Below are positions 1-11,029 of a stretch of DNA of 64,000 nt, piece after piece. Both the position numbers and the translations under genes were made by a program. Position 1 is the stretch's first letter. Every line of letters starts with the position of its first letter. This DNA is from Psychrobacillus sp. OK028 (lineage in GTDB: Bacteria > Bacillota > Bacilli > Bacillales_A > Planococcaceae): the NCBI RefSeq assembly GCF_900103605.1, contig NZ_FNHY01000002.1, positions 124,001 through 188,000 on the forward strand, in the 5' to 3' direction. The notes beneath the pieces were generated by a model that did no database searches, had not been told where the DNA came from, and saw only the letters and a list, made by a program, of their open reading frames with translations.

Positions 1-1
1 T

Positions 2-898
2 GTATTAGTAACAGGTGGCTTTGATGTGACAGACTCCACAAAAAAAATAGCAGATGAGCTGGAGTTACCTGTCATATCGACAAGTTTTGACACATTTACG
101 GTAGCTACGATGATCAATCGAGCAATTGACGACCAACTCATCAAAAAAGATGTTTTGTTAATAGAGGATATTTATATCCCACTTGAAGAGACGTCTTATT
201 TAATTGCAACTGATAAGGTCAAACAATACCGAGTGCTGAATGATGCGACCACACATGGTGTGTTCCCAGTTGTAGATGGATCTAAGAAACTGGTGGGGAT
301 TGTTACTGCTAGAGATGTCATCGGTAAATCGAACAATGAAACAATCGAGAAAGTAATGACAAAAAATCCGATTTCCGTCACGATGAAAACAAGCGTATCC
401 TCTGCAAGTCATCGAATGATCTGGGAAGGTGTAGATTTATTGCCAGTAGTTCGTGAAACAAATTATTTAGAGGGAGTTATTAGTAGGCAGGATGTATTAA
501 AAGCCCTTCAAGCTGCTGCTAGACAACCACAAAACGGTGAAACGATCGATGATATTGTAAAGCAACAAATAAAAATCATTTCTACAGAAGAATTTCTATT
601 TGAGTTCGTTGTTACACCACAAATGACGGATCATTACGGTGCAATGTCTAATGGAGCTTTTACGATATTAGTAACAGAAACAGGAGCACAAACGTTGAAG
701 ATTCGTAAACGCGGTGAAAGTGTCGTGGAGAATATGACGATTTACTATACAAAGCCGATTCAACTAGAAAGTATTCTACGCATTCAAGCGAGAGTATTGG
801 AGCTGAGTAGAAGAGTAGCGAAGATGGATATTGAAGTATATAACGACAAGCTACTAGTCGGAAAAGCAATGGTAACCTATCAGTTACTGGAGCGTTAA
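2..898 (+). CDS. ytoI: YtoI-like DRTGG/CBS/hotdog protein, 5' partial
   Basis: The reading frame is open to the left edge (in frame from base 2), so the N-terminus, normally a helix-turn-helix region plus the start of the DRTGG domain, lies outside the window. What remains is the end of a DRTGG domain, a CBS-domain pair (motifs such as VFPVVDGSKKLVGIVTARDV and LLPVVRETNYLEGVISRQDV) and a C-terminal hotdog thioesterase-like domain. The B. subtilis homologue has about 440 residues and the same neighbours (ytpI, nrnA). CBS and DRTGG domains usually bind adenosyl nucleotides or cyclic dinucleotides. The exact role of YtoI is not known, and a transcriptional role rests on the unseen N-terminus. 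A GTG at 26 is an internal codon, not a start. Confidence 0.85.
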   Translation, partial: VLVTGGFDVTDSTKKIADELELPVISTSFDTFTVATMINRAIDDQLIKKDVLLIEDIYIPLEETSYLIATDKVKQYRVLNDATTHGVFPVVDGSKKLVGIVTARDVIGKSNNETIEKVMTKNPISVTMKTSVSSASHRMIWEGVDLLPVVRETNYLEGVISRQDVLKALQAAARQPQNGETIDDIVKQQIKIISTEEFLFEFVVTPQMTDHYGAMSNGAFTILVTETGAQTLKIRKRGESVVENMTIYYTKPIQLESILRIQARVLELSRRVAKMDIEVYNDKLLVGKAMVTYQLLER

Positions 899-948
899 GA
901 ACAAAAGCCCTCGCGGCTATTTCAGCCCTGACGAACGTCGAAAGTTTT

Positions 949-1020
949 GCAATAAAGGCGTTCTTTGTCTTTATTCGCAAGTCTGAAGCGAATAGAGGGG
1001 CTAGGCGCTGAAGTCTGGAC
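949..1020 (-). repeat. Dispersed intergenic repeat family II, copy 1
   Basis: Read on the minus strand this stretch aligns with 15316-15385 on the plus strand. Shared blocks, in order, are gtc-ag-cttcag-cgcc, a cgcttca-acttg block, and a gcgcctttt/acgccttta block ending in ttgc. The two copies lie in opposite orientation in two unrelated intergenic regions. No coding frame is conserved. It resembles short G+C-richer intergenic repeats common in Bacillaceae. The surrounding 899-1080 interval holds nothing else I can name. Confidence 0.5.
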
Positions 1021-1078
1021 GGAAAATCACTCTTAGAATGCTATGAACATGCCAAAGATTTTATAATTTCCTAAGCAA

Positions 1079-1112
1079 TAAAAAATGATGCAGCTAGTTT
1101 AGCTGCATCATT
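1079..1112 (-). terminator. Rho-independent terminator of ytpI
   Basis: Perfect 13-bp inverted repeat (AATGATGCAGCTA at 1084-1096 and its complement at 1100-1112) with a 3-base loop, followed on the minus strand by a run of T. It overlaps the TGA stop of ytpI. Confidence 0.85.
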
Positions 1113-1413
1113 GATTTATAGATAGTTCCTCTTCCACGAATTGACCGTAATGCTTGGCTACTTTAACATTATGATATGTAAAATATCCTCCGAGTAGTAT
1201 AAACAGACCCGCGACAATATAGGTTACGGAAGATTGATAAATGATTATAAAGTTAATACCGAAAAACAACAAAAAAGCACCTAAACATACAGAAGCCTTT
1301 GCACCAAACCATTTTTTGCGAATAGGTAAAGGTGTGCGGAATTGTTTCGTTTTAAAATAAAAATACCAAACAAACGTAATTACTATTAAAGCTACTAAAA
1401 TAATATTAAGCAT
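1108..1413 (-). CDS. ytpI: YtpI-like small membrane protein
   Basis: About 101 residues with three hydrophobic segments: residues 1-18 (MLNIILVALIVITFVWYF), about 40-58, and about 62-78. This matches the YtpI family, which sits at the same place between ytoI and nrnA in B. subtilis. Function is unknown. The start is the ATG at 1413 because GGAGGTTCGTC lies directly upstream. The frame stays open to 1548, but that extension has no ribosome binding site and overlaps the divergent nrnA. Location in the cytoplasmic membrane is predicted from hydrophobicity only. Confidence 0.8.
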   Translation of the reverse strand: MLNIILVALIVITFVWYFYFKTKQFRTPLPIRKKWFGAKASVCLGAFLLFFGINFIIIYQSSVTYIVAGLFILLGGYFTYHNVKVAKHYGQFVEEELSINQ

Positions 1414-1507
1414 GACGAACCTCCAATAAAAAGTTAACCTTCTGTCTATTGTAAAGGGAAATTTTAAAAAATGCGAATCGTAAAACCATATAAGTGAGGT
1501 ATTTCCA

Positions 1508-2437
1508 TTGAAAAGACAAATCATAGACACAATCGAAAAATATGACAAAATTATTTTGCATCGCCATGTTAGACCTGATCCAGATGCATATGGTTCACAA
1601 ATTGGTTTAAAAGAGCTTATTGCACTAAATTATCCGACAAAGGAAGTTTTAGCAACTGGCACACATGATGAGACATTAAATTTCCTTGCATATCCTGACA
1701 ATGTTTCCGATGAGGACTTTCAAGGTGCTCTAATTATTGTTACAGATACAGCAAATACGGAAAGAATAGATGATGCACGCTATAAACTAGGAAGTTTTCT
1801 TATTAAAATTGATCATCATCCAAACGATGATGCTTACGGAGATTTACTTTGGGTAAATACAGCTGCTAGTTCGGTTAGTGAAATGATTTGTGAGCTGTTC
1901 GAGGAAGCAAAAATCTATAAGCAGTGGAAAATGGATGCTTCTATCGCTCGATTATTATTTGCAGGAATTGTCGGCGACACCGGAAGATTTATGTTTCAAA
2001 GTACAACAAAGCAGACAATGGATTTCGCTGGTAACTTACTTACATATGGTTTTGATAGTACTACATTATTTAACGGAATGTATGAAGTCGAAAGAAATCT
2101 CCTTCAGTTAAAAGGTTATGTATATGCAAATTTTGAAATGGATGAAACTGGTGTAGGTCATGTGAAACTTACGAAAGAAATTCTTGATAAGTATCAAGTA
2201 GATCAATCAGAAGCATCTCTCCTAGTAAGTGCGTTAGCGGATGTGAAGGGGATGAAATGCTGGGTATTCTTTATAGAAGATTCCTCTGAAATTCGAGTTC
2301 GTTTACGTTCAAAAGGTCCTGTTATTAATGGTATAGCTAAAAAGTATGGGGGAGGAGGACATCCTCTTGCTTCAGGAGCTGCTGTAAAGACATGGGAGGA
2401 AGCAGATTTAGTTATTGAAGATTTAAAAATGTTGTAA
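1508..2437 (+). CDS. nrnA: Bifunctional oligoribonuclease / pAp phosphatase NrnA
   Basis: DHH-DHHA1 phosphoesterase of 309 residues, close to B. subtilis NrnA (YtqI, 313). Metal-binding motifs seen are H18-x-H20 with RPDPDA (D24, D26), D80-T81, the DHH triad D102-H103-H104, and the C-terminal GGGGHPLASGA of DHHA1 at about 281-291. The family degrades nanoRNAs of 2-5 nt and dephosphorylates 3'-phosphoadenosine-5'-phosphate, linking RNA turnover and sulfur metabolism. It starts with TTG at 1508 behind AGTGAGGT. dnaE follows 13 bp downstream, so the two are probably cotranscribed. It is divergent from ytpI. Confidence 0.93.
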   Translation: MKRQIIDTIEKYDKIILHRHVRPDPDAYGSQIGLKELIALNYPTKEVLATGTHDETLNFLAYPDNVSDEDFQGALIIVTDTANTERIDDARYKLGSFLIKIDHHPNDDAYGDLLWVNTAASSVSEMICELFEEAKIYKQWKMDASIARLLFAGIVGDTGRFMFQSTTKQTMDFAGNLLTYGFDSTTLFNGMYEVERNLLQLKGYVYANFEMDETGVGHVKLTKEILDKYQVDQSEASLLVSALADVKGMKCWVFFIEDSSEIRVRLRSKGPVINGIAKKYGGGGHPLASGAAVKTWEEADLVIEDLKML

Positions 2438-2450
2438 TTGAGGTGTTTAC

Positions 2451-5400
2451 ATGAAAACAGTATATCCACAAATTGTGACATCGGCGGATATGCTGAAAAG
2501 CACAATACAATTGGAACAACTTACACAAAAGTTAAAACAAAATAATGCAAAGGCGGCAGCCATTACAAATAGCAGATTGTATGGTTTACTGCCTTTTTGG
2601 CATGCATTACAAGCGCAAAATATTAAACCTGTACTTGGACTCACTGTAAAAGTTCAATTGGAGTTAACTGTAGTAGAAATGGTGCTATATGCGAAAGATG
2701 CGAATGGCTATGAAAATCTATTGAAAATATCTAGTAGTCTCGAGACAAGAGACATTACAGCGCTACCAAAAAGATGGCTAGAAGCATATAAAAATGGATT
2801 AATCGGCCTTTACAAAGGAGACGCAACTACGACGTTCGAGCAGCTAAGCGAATTACAATTGATATTTGGTAATTTGAACTTCTACTTGGCAATTGAACGG
2901 CAAAATGGAGAAAAATTAGAACATGAAGAAATGATTGTGGAGTTCAGTAAGCAGCTATCGATCCCAATTACTGTGTTCCATATGAGTAGATACATAGAAA
3001 AAGAAGATGCCTTTGCTTATGAAGTATTAAACGCAATGGATCAATCACTCAAAATGAATGACCATACACGTCTTAAACCCTCCACCAATACGCTTCATCT
3101 ACTTTCTAATGAAGAATGGGGTAGATGGTTTTCCGATGTTCCCTCATGGCTTGAAAACACGGAACAGATGCTCAATAGCTGTAACGTTTCCATCGAAAGA
3201 ACAGCTTCAATAATGCCGAAATTTCCATTACCTGAAACGAAAAATTCAAAGGACTTCTTACGAGAGCTATGTGAGGATGGCTTGAATAATCGACTAAAGG
3301 AAGTCACCAAGCCATATATAGATCGATTAAATTATGAATTATCCATCATAAACCAGATGAACTATGAAGACTATTTTTTAATCGTTCAAGATTTTATGAA
3401 ATTTTCTAAGCAGCAAAACATATTAACAGGTCCAGGCCGTGGATCATCTGCCAGTTCACTAGTCGCATTTTCTTTGAATATCACGGATGTAGACCCGCTC
3501 CGTTATGGTTTGTTATTTGAACGATTTTTAAATCCAGAGCGAATTACAATGCCAGATATTGATATCGATTTCGCTGATTCGAGAAGAATGGAAGTTATTC
3601 AATATGTCGTTAAAAAGTACGGTCAGAACTATGCTTCTCAAATAATAACGTTCGGTACTTTATCGGCAAAAGCAGCGGCTAGAGAGGTTGCAAGAATTTT
3701 CGGTTTCGAATCTTCCACCTTGGAGGCTATTTCTTCTTTTATCCCTTCTAAGCCAGGGATTACGTTAAAAGAAGCATTTGCAATGTCCGAGAAATTGCGT
3801 GCGTTTATACAGACAGAAGAAATTCGAAAAAAATGGTTTGACGTCGCGCTTGCTTTGGAAGGACTACCAAGGAATGCCTCTACGCATGCAGCCGGTGTCG
3901 TATTATCACCAGTTCCTTTAGTAGATGTCATACCCATTCAAAGTGGGCATGAGGATATCTATTTGACACAGTGGCCGATGAAGGAAGTAGAACAAGTCGG
4001 ACTGCTTAAAATGGATTTTCTAGGGTTGCGAAACTTGACGATTATTGAAAGAATTTTGAAGATCATTAATTATAAACAATCGAATCCATTTAATTTATCC
4101 GAAATACCCCTACATGACGAATTAACCTTTCAGTTATTACAGCAGGGGGATACAACAGGGGTATTTCAATTGGAATCGACCGGAATGCGACAAGCCCTAA
4201 AACAAATCAATCCAACAAAATTTGAGGATGTTGTTGCAGTAAATGCATTATTCCGACCAGGTCCTATGGAGAGCATACCTCTATATGCAAAGCGAAAAGC
4301 GGGTCAAGCTAAAGTAACCTATGAACATCCGATTTTAGAGCCGATATTAAAAGAAACATATGGCATTATTGTATATCAGGAGCAAATCATGCAAATTGCC
4401 TCTAAAATGGCTGGTTTTACATTCGGGGAAGCCGATTTATTACGTAGAGCTGTGAGCAAAAAAAATCGTGAAGTATTACAAAGTGAAAGAGTACATTTTG
4501 TTCAAAAAGCTATTCAAGAGGGACATTCAGAACAATCAGCCTCAGCTGTTTATGATTTAATCGTCCGATTTGCTGACTATGGTTTTCCAAAGAGTCATGC
4601 AGTTGCTTATAGTGTTATTTCCTTTCAAATGGCGTATTTGAAAGCCCATTTTCCCGTAGCTTTTTATAGCGCATTACTGAGTCAAGCTACAGGCAACCAA
4701 GCGAAAATCAATGAGTTATTGATGGAAATGAGACATAAAGGCATAACCATTTTAGCTCCCTCTATTTTTCAAAGTCAGCGTTTCTTTACGATGGAAAATA
4801 GTGGGGTCCGATTCGGGTTACAAGCTATAAAAGGGGTTTCTCATAATTTTATTCAAAAACTACTGCAAAAACGTATGGAAAGAGAAAACAAATGGGAGGA
4901 TATTTTTGAGCTTGCTTCTGATCTGTCTGCAATTCACTTTACGAGAAAAAATGTAGAACCTTTGATAAAAGCAGGAGCTCTCGATGATTTTGGTTTTGAT
5001 CGATCTACTCTTTTAAGTACTTTAGATGCGGCGGTCAAATATGCAGAATTGATAAGTCCTACGGAAGAATCTGATTTATTTGGCGGGGATGCCTCCCACT
5101 TTGGAAAGTCTAAATATATCAAAACGGACCCACTTCCGATTATGGAGAAGTTACAATTTGAAAAAGAGGTTTTAGGTCAATACTTTTCTGAGCATCCAAC
5201 ATTATCTAAAAAGAAAACGCTCAGTGATAATTTAAATGATATTTGGGATATATTGCAAACAACGAGAGATATGCCTGTAAAGATAGTAGGACTCATACAG
5301 GACATAAAAAGAATTAGGACAAAAAAAGGGGAAGCAATGGCATTTCTAACTGTTCAGGACGATACTGGTAACTTGTCCGTAACACTTTTTCCAGAGGAAT

Positions 5401-5510
5401 ACGCAAAATTCAATGCTCTATTAAAAGAGCAGGAAATGCTTGTTATTACTGGAAAGTCAGAACGTAGAAATGGACGCACCCAAATTATAACTAAACATAT
5501 TGAGAAATAA
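2451..5510 (+). CDS. dnaE: DNA polymerase III subunit alpha, DnaE type
   Basis: C-family replicative polymerase, 1019 residues (B. subtilis DnaE 1115). The catalytic core is intact: GRGSSASSLVAF at about 326-337, PDIDIDFAD at about 367-375 holding two of the three catalytic aspartates, and KMDFLGLRNL at about 518-527 holding the third. An OB-fold is visible in the last 100 residues (VKIVGLIQDIKRIRTKKGEA onward). DnaE extends RNA primers before the PolC holoenzyme takes over. Oddity: the N-terminal PHP domain reads VYPQIVTSADML where the family has a HxHS motif, and AAITNSRLYG where a TDH is usual, so PHP metal binding looks lost. It follows nrnA and ends in its own terminator. Confidence 0.95.
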   Translation: MKTVYPQIVTSADMLKSTIQLEQLTQKLKQNNAKAAAITNSRLYGLLPFWHALQAQNIKPVLGLTVKVQLELTVVEMVLYAKDANGYENLLKISSSLETRDITALPKRWLEAYKNGLIGLYKGDATTTFEQLSELQLIFGNLNFYLAIERQNGEKLEHEEMIVEFSKQLSIPITVFHMSRYIEKEDAFAYEVLNAMDQSLKMNDHTRLKPSTNTLHLLSNEEWGRWFSDVPSWLENTEQMLNSCNVSIERTASIMPKFPLPETKNSKDFLRELCEDGLNNRLKEVTKPYIDRLNYELSIINQMNYEDYFLIVQDFMKFSKQQNILTGPGRGSSASSLVAFSLNITDVDPLRYGLLFERFLNPERITMPDIDIDFADSRRMEVIQYVVKKYGQNYASQIITFGTLSAKAAAREVARIFGFESSTLEAISSFIPSKPGITLKEAFAMSEKLRAFIQTEEIRKKWFDVALALEGLPRNASTHAAGVVLSPVPLVDVIPIQSGHEDIYLTQWPMKEVEQVGLLKMDFLGLRNLTIIERILKIINYKQSNPFNLSEIPLHDELTFQLLQQGDTTGVFQLESTGMRQALKQINPTKFEDVVAVNALFRPGPMESIPLYAKRKAGQAKVTYEHPILEPILKETYGIIVYQEQIMQIASKMAGFTFGEADLLRRAVSKKNREVLQSERVHFVQKAIQEGHSEQSASAVYDLIVRFADYGFPKSHAVAYSVISFQMAYLKAHFPVAFYSALLSQATGNQAKINELLMEMRHKGITILAPSIFQSQRFFTMENSGVRFGLQAIKGVSHNFIQKLLQKRMERENKWEDIFELASDLSAIHFTRKNVEPLIKAGALDDFGFDRSTLLSTLDAAVKYAELISPTEESDLFGGDASHFGKSKYIKTDPLPIMEKLQFEKEVLGQYFSEHPTLSKKKTLSDNLNDIWDILQTTRDMPVKIVGLIQDIKRIRTKKGEAMAFLTVQDDTGNLSVTLFPEEYAKFNALLKEQEMLVITGKSERRNGRTQIITKHIEK

Positions 5511-5536
5511 CTGCATATTTTATATGCAGTTTTTTC
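5509..5536 (+). terminator. Terminator after dnaE
   Basis: Inverted repeat AACTGCATAT-ttt-ATATGCAGTT followed by TTTTTT, overlapping the dnaE stop. Confidence 0.88.
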
Positions 5537-5543
5537 TTTACGT

Positions 5544-5590
5544 TTGAGCAAATCTTTTGTATGCTATTATTTATGAGTGGTCAGACCACT
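5544..5590 (+). promoter_or_regulatory. Promoter and GntR/FadR-type operator of the acc operon
   Basis: Extended -10 TGC-TATTAT (5562-5570), with a poor -35 candidate TTGAGC at 5544. Six bases past the -10 starts a perfect palindrome, AGTGGTC-A-GACCACT (5576-5590). It contains TGGTCAGACCA, the core form bound by the FadR/LldR branch of GntR regulators. Its position over the start site and just before a GntR gene suggests autorepression (inference). Confidence 0.7.
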
Positions 5591-5617
5591 TTGTAATTTA
5601 TGGAAGAGTGAGGCTCA

Positions 5618-6262
5618 ATGAACCAAACGAATAATCCTAAAAAAATGTTTCTGGAAATAGTAAAACAATTGAGGCAGCTAATTGCAGATGAAAATGTTTC
5701 TGTTGGTGGTAAATTACCTTCCGAAAGGGAGCTAGCAGAGCGGCTTCAAGTAGGTAGATCAACTATCAGAGAAGCGCTAAGAAGTTTAGAATTACTCGGT
5801 TTAATAGAAACACGACGTGGGGAAGGTACTTTTCTTTCGGATTATCGAAAGCATCGGCTTGTCGAGCTGTTGTCTACATTTATCCTGCAAGAGTCGAAGT
5901 CAAAGGAAGATGTGCATATAACGAGGCAAGCATTGGAAAAGGATGCTATTCATACAATTTGTAACACGGAGAGACTTTATAGACTACATATATGGGAAGC
6001 CTTTAAAGAAAAACTTATTAAAGAAGAAATTGTAAGAGAGGATATAATTCGTGAAATTATCATCATCTCGGATAATCGATTAGGATTAAAAATATGGTTT
6101 TTGTTAAAGCAGTTTGCAGGAGAGCCTTACCGAGAGAATATGAACCTACAAGAGAAGTCTCTTTGGATTCAGCTTCTAACTTCGTTACAAAAGGGAGAAG
6201 AACACCAGGTGTTTTCTTTATATTATGAATGGCTTTTGTTAATCAATAGGGGAGATGTATAA
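5618..6262 (+). CDS. GntR-family (FadR-like) transcriptional regulator
   Basis: 214 residues. Residues 10-73 are a GntR winged helix: GGKLPSERELAERLQVGRS and TIREALRSLELLGLIETR are diagnostic, and GEGTFL is the wing. The C-terminal 130 residues are helical, as in FCD/FadR effector domains, but carry no clear metal-binding histidine set, so the ligand is unknown. Its stop TAA abuts the accD ATG with no gap, giving a regulator-accD-accA operon, and a perfect TGGTC-n-GACCA palindrome sits at its promoter. I infer control of fatty-acid precursor synthesis. B. subtilis has no such gene here (ytsJ precedes accD). Confidence 0.85.
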   Translation: MNQTNNPKKMFLEIVKQLRQLIADENVSVGGKLPSERELAERLQVGRSTIREALRSLELLGLIETRRGEGTFLSDYRKHRLVELLSTFILQESKSKEDVHITRQALEKDAIHTICNTERLYRLHIWEAFKEKLIKEEIVREDIIREIIIISDNRLGLKIWFLLKQFAGEPYRENMNLQEKSLWIQLLTSLQKGEEHQVFSLYYEWLLLINRGDV

Positions 6263-7135
6263 ATGAGTATTCGAGATATATTTAGAAAAAATCAAAAGAA
6301 AAAATATGCCACAATACCAACTGAAAAAGCAAAAAATGATGTACCAGAAGGCATTATGGTGAAATGTCCAGAATGCAGAAAAAATGTATTTACAAAAGAC
6401 TTGATGAAGAATTTCAAGGTATGCCCTACTTGCGATCATCATATGAAAATGACAGCGTGGGAGCGTGTAGATACATTCTTAGATGAAGATTCTTTTGAAT
6501 CAATGGATGATCATTTAGAAACAGTAAATCCATTGAATTTCCCAAGCTATACTGAAAAGATAAAGGCAGACTCGCAGAAAAGTGGTTTGAATGAAGCTGT
6601 TCTTACTGGACTTGGAAAGCTGGACGGACAACAAGTCGCCTTAGCAATAATGGATTCTCATTTTCGAATGGGATCAATGGGGTCAGTAGTAGGAGAAAAA
6701 ATTACAAGAGCTGTGGAGAAAGCTACAGAGCTTGGTATTCCTTTTATAATATTTACTGCAAGTGGTGGAGCAAGAATGCAAGAAGGCGTTTTGTCGTTAA
6801 TGCAAATGGCTAAAACGTCCGTTGCGCTTAGACGACATAGTGATCATGGTCTTTTATATATTTCCATTCTTACTCATCCGACGACGGGTGGAGTTTCTGC
6901 GAGTTTTGCATCAGTTGGAGATATAAATATAGCCGAGCCTAAAGCGTTAATCGGCTTTGCGGGGAGACGTGTGATTGAACAGACGGTACGAGAAAAACTT
7001 CCAGAGGATTTTCAAACTGCTGAGTTTTTATTGAATCATGGTCAGCTAGATGCCATAATTCATCGCAAAGAAATGCGTGAAAAAGTAGCTTCCATCGTTC
7101 ATCTTCATACGACTAAGGAGGTCACAAAATGGTAA
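6263..7135 (+). CDS. accD: Acetyl-CoA carboxylase carboxyltransferase subunit beta
   Basis: 290 residues, normal for Bacilli. An N-terminal C4 zinc ribbon is visible (C35-x2-C38 and C54-x2-C57), followed by the crotonase-like carboxyltransferase fold with [12 protein letters not shown] and [17 protein letters not shown]. With AccA it transfers carboxyl from biotin to acetyl-CoA to make malonyl-CoA, the committed step of fatty acid synthesis in the cytoplasm. The ATG directly follows the stop of the GntR gene. Its last 7 bases overlap accA, which fits translational coupling of the two subunits. Confidence 0.97.
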   Translation: MSIRDIFRKNQKKKYATIPTEKAKNDVPEGIMVKCPECRKNVFTKDLMKNFKVCPTCDHHMKMTAWERVDTFLDEDSFESMDDHLETVNPLNFPSYTEKIKADSQKSGLNEAVLTGLGKLDGQQVALAIMDSHFRMGSMGSVVGEKITRAVEKATELGIPFIIFTASGGARMQEGVLSLMQMAKTSVALRRHSDHGLLYISILTHPTTGGVSASFASVGDINIAEPKALIGFAGRRVIEQTVREKLPEDFQTAEFLLNHGQLDAIIHRKEMREKVASIVHLHTTKEVTKW

Positions 7136-8082
7136 AAGTACTACCTTTTGAAGAACCAATCATTCAATTAAAAACAAAAATTGAGGAACTTAAAGAGTAT
7201 ACGGCAAATGCTGACGTGGATATGTCAGTAGAGATTGTCAACCTCGAAGCAAGACTAGAGAAATTAGAGCAAGAAGTATATGAAAATATGGAACCTTGGG
7301 ACCGTGTTCAAGTTGCTCGACACCCTAGTCGTCCAACAACGAGAGATTATATTCAATTATTATGTACAGACTTTATCGAACTTCATGGAGATAGACTCTA
7401 TGGTGACGATGCTGCAATTATAGGTGGAATAGCTTTGTTTGAAGGTAAACCAATAACAATTATTGGACATCAAAGAGGCTTAGATACGAAAGAGAATATT
7501 AAGCGTAATTTTGGTATGCCTCATCCAGAGGGATATCGAAAAGCATTACGATTGATGAAACAAGCAGAAAAGTTTAACCGTCCGATTATTTGTATGATTG
7601 ATACAAAGGGAGCTTATCCAGGAAAGGCGGCAGAAGAACGCGGTCAAAGTGAAGCCATCGCTCGGAACTTAGTAGAAATGGCTGGTTTAAAAGTACCGGT
7701 TATTAGTGTTGTTATTGGCGAAGGTGGAAGTGGAGGAGCATTAGCATTAGGTGTAGCTAATCACATTCATATGTTAGAAAACTCTACGTACTCCGTTATT
7801 TCACCTGAAGGAGCAGCATCTATTCTTTGGAAGGATGCTGCACTCGCAAAAGAAGCTGCAGAAGCGATGAAAATCACTGCACCTGATCTAAAGAAAATGG
7901 GTATAATTGACACTGTCATTACAGAGGTTCATGGGGGAGCACATAAAAACATAGAGGCACAGGCTATGTATATGAAAGAAACACTACTTACTTCTTTAAA
8001 AGAATTAAGCGAATTAACACCAGATGAATTAGTTGAAAATCGATATTCTAAATTTAAAAATATTGGAGAATTCAATGAATAA
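7129..8082 (+). CDS. accA: Acetyl-CoA carboxylase carboxyltransferase subunit alpha
   Basis: 317 residues (B. subtilis 325). The crotonase-fold carboxyltransferase signature is present: [40 protein letters not shown] and [16 protein letters not shown]. An N-terminal coiled segment (about 10-55) precedes it, as usual in AccA. The start overlaps the end of accD by 7 bases. It forms the alpha2-beta2 carboxyltransferase with AccD, working with biotinylated AccB and AccC encoded elsewhere. A strong terminator follows at once, so the operon ends here and pfkA has its own transcript. Confidence 0.97.
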   Translation: MVKVLPFEEPIIQLKTKIEELKEYTANADVDMSVEIVNLEARLEKLEQEVYENMEPWDRVQVARHPSRPTTRDYIQLLCTDFIELHGDRLYGDDAAIIGGIALFEGKPITIIGHQRGLDTKENIKRNFGMPHPEGYRKALRLMKQAEKFNRPIICMIDTKGAYPGKAAEERGQSEAIARNLVEMAGLKVPVISVVIGEGGSGGALALGVANHIHMLENSTYSVISPEGAASILWKDAALAKEAAEAMKITAPDLKKMGIIDTVITEVHGGAHKNIEAQAMYMKETLLTSLKELSELTPDELVENRYSKFKNIGEFNE

Positions 8083-8110
8083 AATGCGCCAGACACGGCG
8101 CATTTTTTTT
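8082..8110 (+). terminator. Terminator after accA
   Basis: AATGCGCC-agacac-GGCGCATT followed by T8, starting directly after the accA stop. Confidence 0.9.
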
Positions 8111-8166
8111 TAATTCATTTCATGTTAAGCTTATAGTATGAAATTCATATTATGGAGGGGAAGTAG

Positions 8167-9126
<960 letters not shown>

Positions 9127-9167
9127 CAACTGGGTAAATATCTTGCCATTATAGAAAGGACTGTACT

Positions 9168-10928
9168 ATGAGAAAAACTAAAATAGTTTGTACAATTGGA
9201 CCCGCAAGTGAATCAGAAGAAATGTTAGAGAAATTAATCAATGCTGGAATGAATGTTGCCAGATTGAATTTCTCACATGGAAATCACGAGGAGCATTCTG
9301 CAAGAATTCAAACGATTCGTAAAGTATCTAATAAGTTAGGTAAAGTTGTTGGAATCTTGTTGGATACTAAGGGACCAGAAATTCGTACACATAAAATGGA
9401 AAATGGAGCACTGGAACTTCAGTCTGGTGAAACAATAGAAATTTCGATGACAGAAGTATTAGGAACTTTAGATCGTTTCTCTATTTCTTACGACAAACTA
9501 ATCGAGGATGTTCATGAAGGATCAATCATTCTTTTAGATGACGGTCTTATTGAATTAGTCGTACAAAAAATTGACAAAGCGAATGGAATTATTTCCACTT
9601 ATATTCAAAATGCAGGAACGTTAAAAAATAATAAAGGTGTAAACGTACCTGGCGTTTCTGTACAATTACCTGGTATGACAGAAAAAGACGCACAGGATAT
9701 CCTTTTTGGTATAGAGCAGGATATAGATTTTGTTGCAGCTTCCTTCGTTCGTCGTGCAAAAGATGTGTTAGAAATCCGCAAACTACTAGAAGAAAATAAT
9801 GGTGCACATATTCAAATTATTCCTAAAATCGAAAACCAAGAGGGCGTAGATAATATTGATGAAATAATTCAAGTTTCTGACGGTTTAATGGTTGCAAGGG
9901 GAGATTTAGGTGTAGAAATACCAGCAGAAGAAGTTCCTTTAGTTCAGAAGAAACTAATAGGGAAATGTAACGAAGCTGGAAAACCTGTTATTACCGCTAC
10001 TCAAATGCTCGATTCGATGCAACGTAATCCTAGACCTACTCGAGCAGAGGCAAGTGACGTAGCAAACGCAATATTTGATGGAACAGATGCGATAATGCTT
10101 TCAGGAGAAACAGCAGCAGGTCTTTACCCAGTAGAAGCTGTACAAACGATGGATAAAATTGCACGACGTACAGAAAATGCTGTAGATTATCGTGAAAATG
10201 TAACTAAAATTAGTAAGGCACGTGATGTAAATCTAACGGATGCTATTGGTCAAGCAGTTGCACACACAGCGATTAATCTAAAAGTTAAAGCAGTTATTGC
10301 ACCAACTGAAAGTGGATATACTGCAAAAATGATTTCAAAATTTAGACCAGGTGTTCCGATTATTGCAGTTACTTCATCAGAAACTCCATCTAGAAAACTT
10401 ACATTAGTTTGGGGAGTATATCCAATTGTAGGGAAAAAAGCTCATTCTACAGATGAAATTTTAGAAGATGCTGTAGAGGAAAGTATTCTTCATAAGTATG
10501 TTACCCATGGTGACTTAGTTGTAATTACGGCTGGTGTACCGGTTGGAGAAGCGGGTACTACAAACTTGATGAAGGTCCATATTATTGGCGACTTAGTTGC
10601 AAAAGGACAAGGTATTGGTAAAAGTACTGCTTTCGGTAAAGCAATAGTCGTGAATAATGCAGAAGAGTTAGCAGGAAAAGATACGACAGATAGTATTATT
10701 GTGACGTTAGGATCTGACCGTGATATGGTTCCTGGTATTGAAAAATGCAAAGGCTTAATCACCGAAGAGGGTGGATTGACTAGTCATGCGGCAGTCGTAG
10801 GGTTAAGCTTAGGAGTACCAGTAATTGTGGGCGTTAAAGATGCAACAACGCTTATTAAAAATGGACAAGAATTGACGATAGATGCCGAAAGTGGCTTTAT
10901 CTATCATGGTCATGCAAGCATAATTTAA
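9168..10928 (+). CDS. pyk: Pyruvate kinase with C-terminal PEP-utilizer domain
   Basis: 586 residues. The catalytic TIM barrel starts [16 protein letters not shown] and carries [24 protein letters not shown] and [10 protein letters not shown]. Then come the alpha/beta C domain and an extra domain (about 480-586) with [14 protein letters not shown], the phosphohistidine-type motif with H540. The extra domain is typical of Bacillus pyruvate kinases (about 585 residues). It makes pyruvate and ATP from phosphoenolpyruvate. Second gene of the pfkA operon, ending in a terminator. Confidence 0.97.
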   Translation: MRKTKIVCTIGPASESEEMLEKLINAGMNVARLNFSHGNHEEHSARIQTIRKVSNKLGKVVGILLDTKGPEIRTHKMENGALELQSGETIEISMTEVLGTLDRFSISYDKLIEDVHEGSIILLDDGLIELVVQKIDKANGIISTYIQNAGTLKNNKGVNVPGVSVQLPGMTEKDAQDILFGIEQDIDFVAASFVRRAKDVLEIRKLLEENNGAHIQIIPKIENQEGVDNIDEIIQVSDGLMVARGDLGVEIPAEEVPLVQKKLIGKCNEAGKPVITATQMLDSMQRNPRPTRAEASDVANAIFDGTDAIMLSGETAAGLYPVEAVQTMDKIARRTENAVDYRENVTKISKARDVNLTDAIGQAVAHTAINLKVKAVIAPTESGYTAKMISKFRPGVPIIAVTSSETPSRKLTLVWGVYPIVGKKAHSTDEILEDAVEESILHKYVTHGDLVVITAGVPVGEAGTTNLMKVHIIGDLVAKGQGIGKSTAFGKAIVVNNAEELAGKDTTDSIIVTLGSDRDMVPGIEKCKGLITEEGGLTSHAAVVGLSLGVPVIVGVKDATTLIKNGQELTIDAESGFIYHGHASII

Positions 10929-10932
10929 TAGC

Positions 10933-10962
10933 AAGCCTCACCATAAAAGGTGGGGCTTTTAT
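10933..10962 (+). terminator. Terminator after pyk
   Basis: AAGCCTCACC-ataaaa-GGTGGGGCTT stem followed by TTT-A-TT, 5 bases past the stop. Confidence 0.85.
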
Positions 10963-11029
10963 TGAATGGAACGATATAATATTTTGCTGCTAATGTAGTG
11001 CTGTTGGTATATAAAGAATTAACCATACT

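Noticed and set aside
2451-5510. dnaE as a truncated pseudogene
   Set aside because: The frame is open throughout, polymerase motifs and OB-fold are intact, and the shorter length and degraded PHP motif are better read as divergence.
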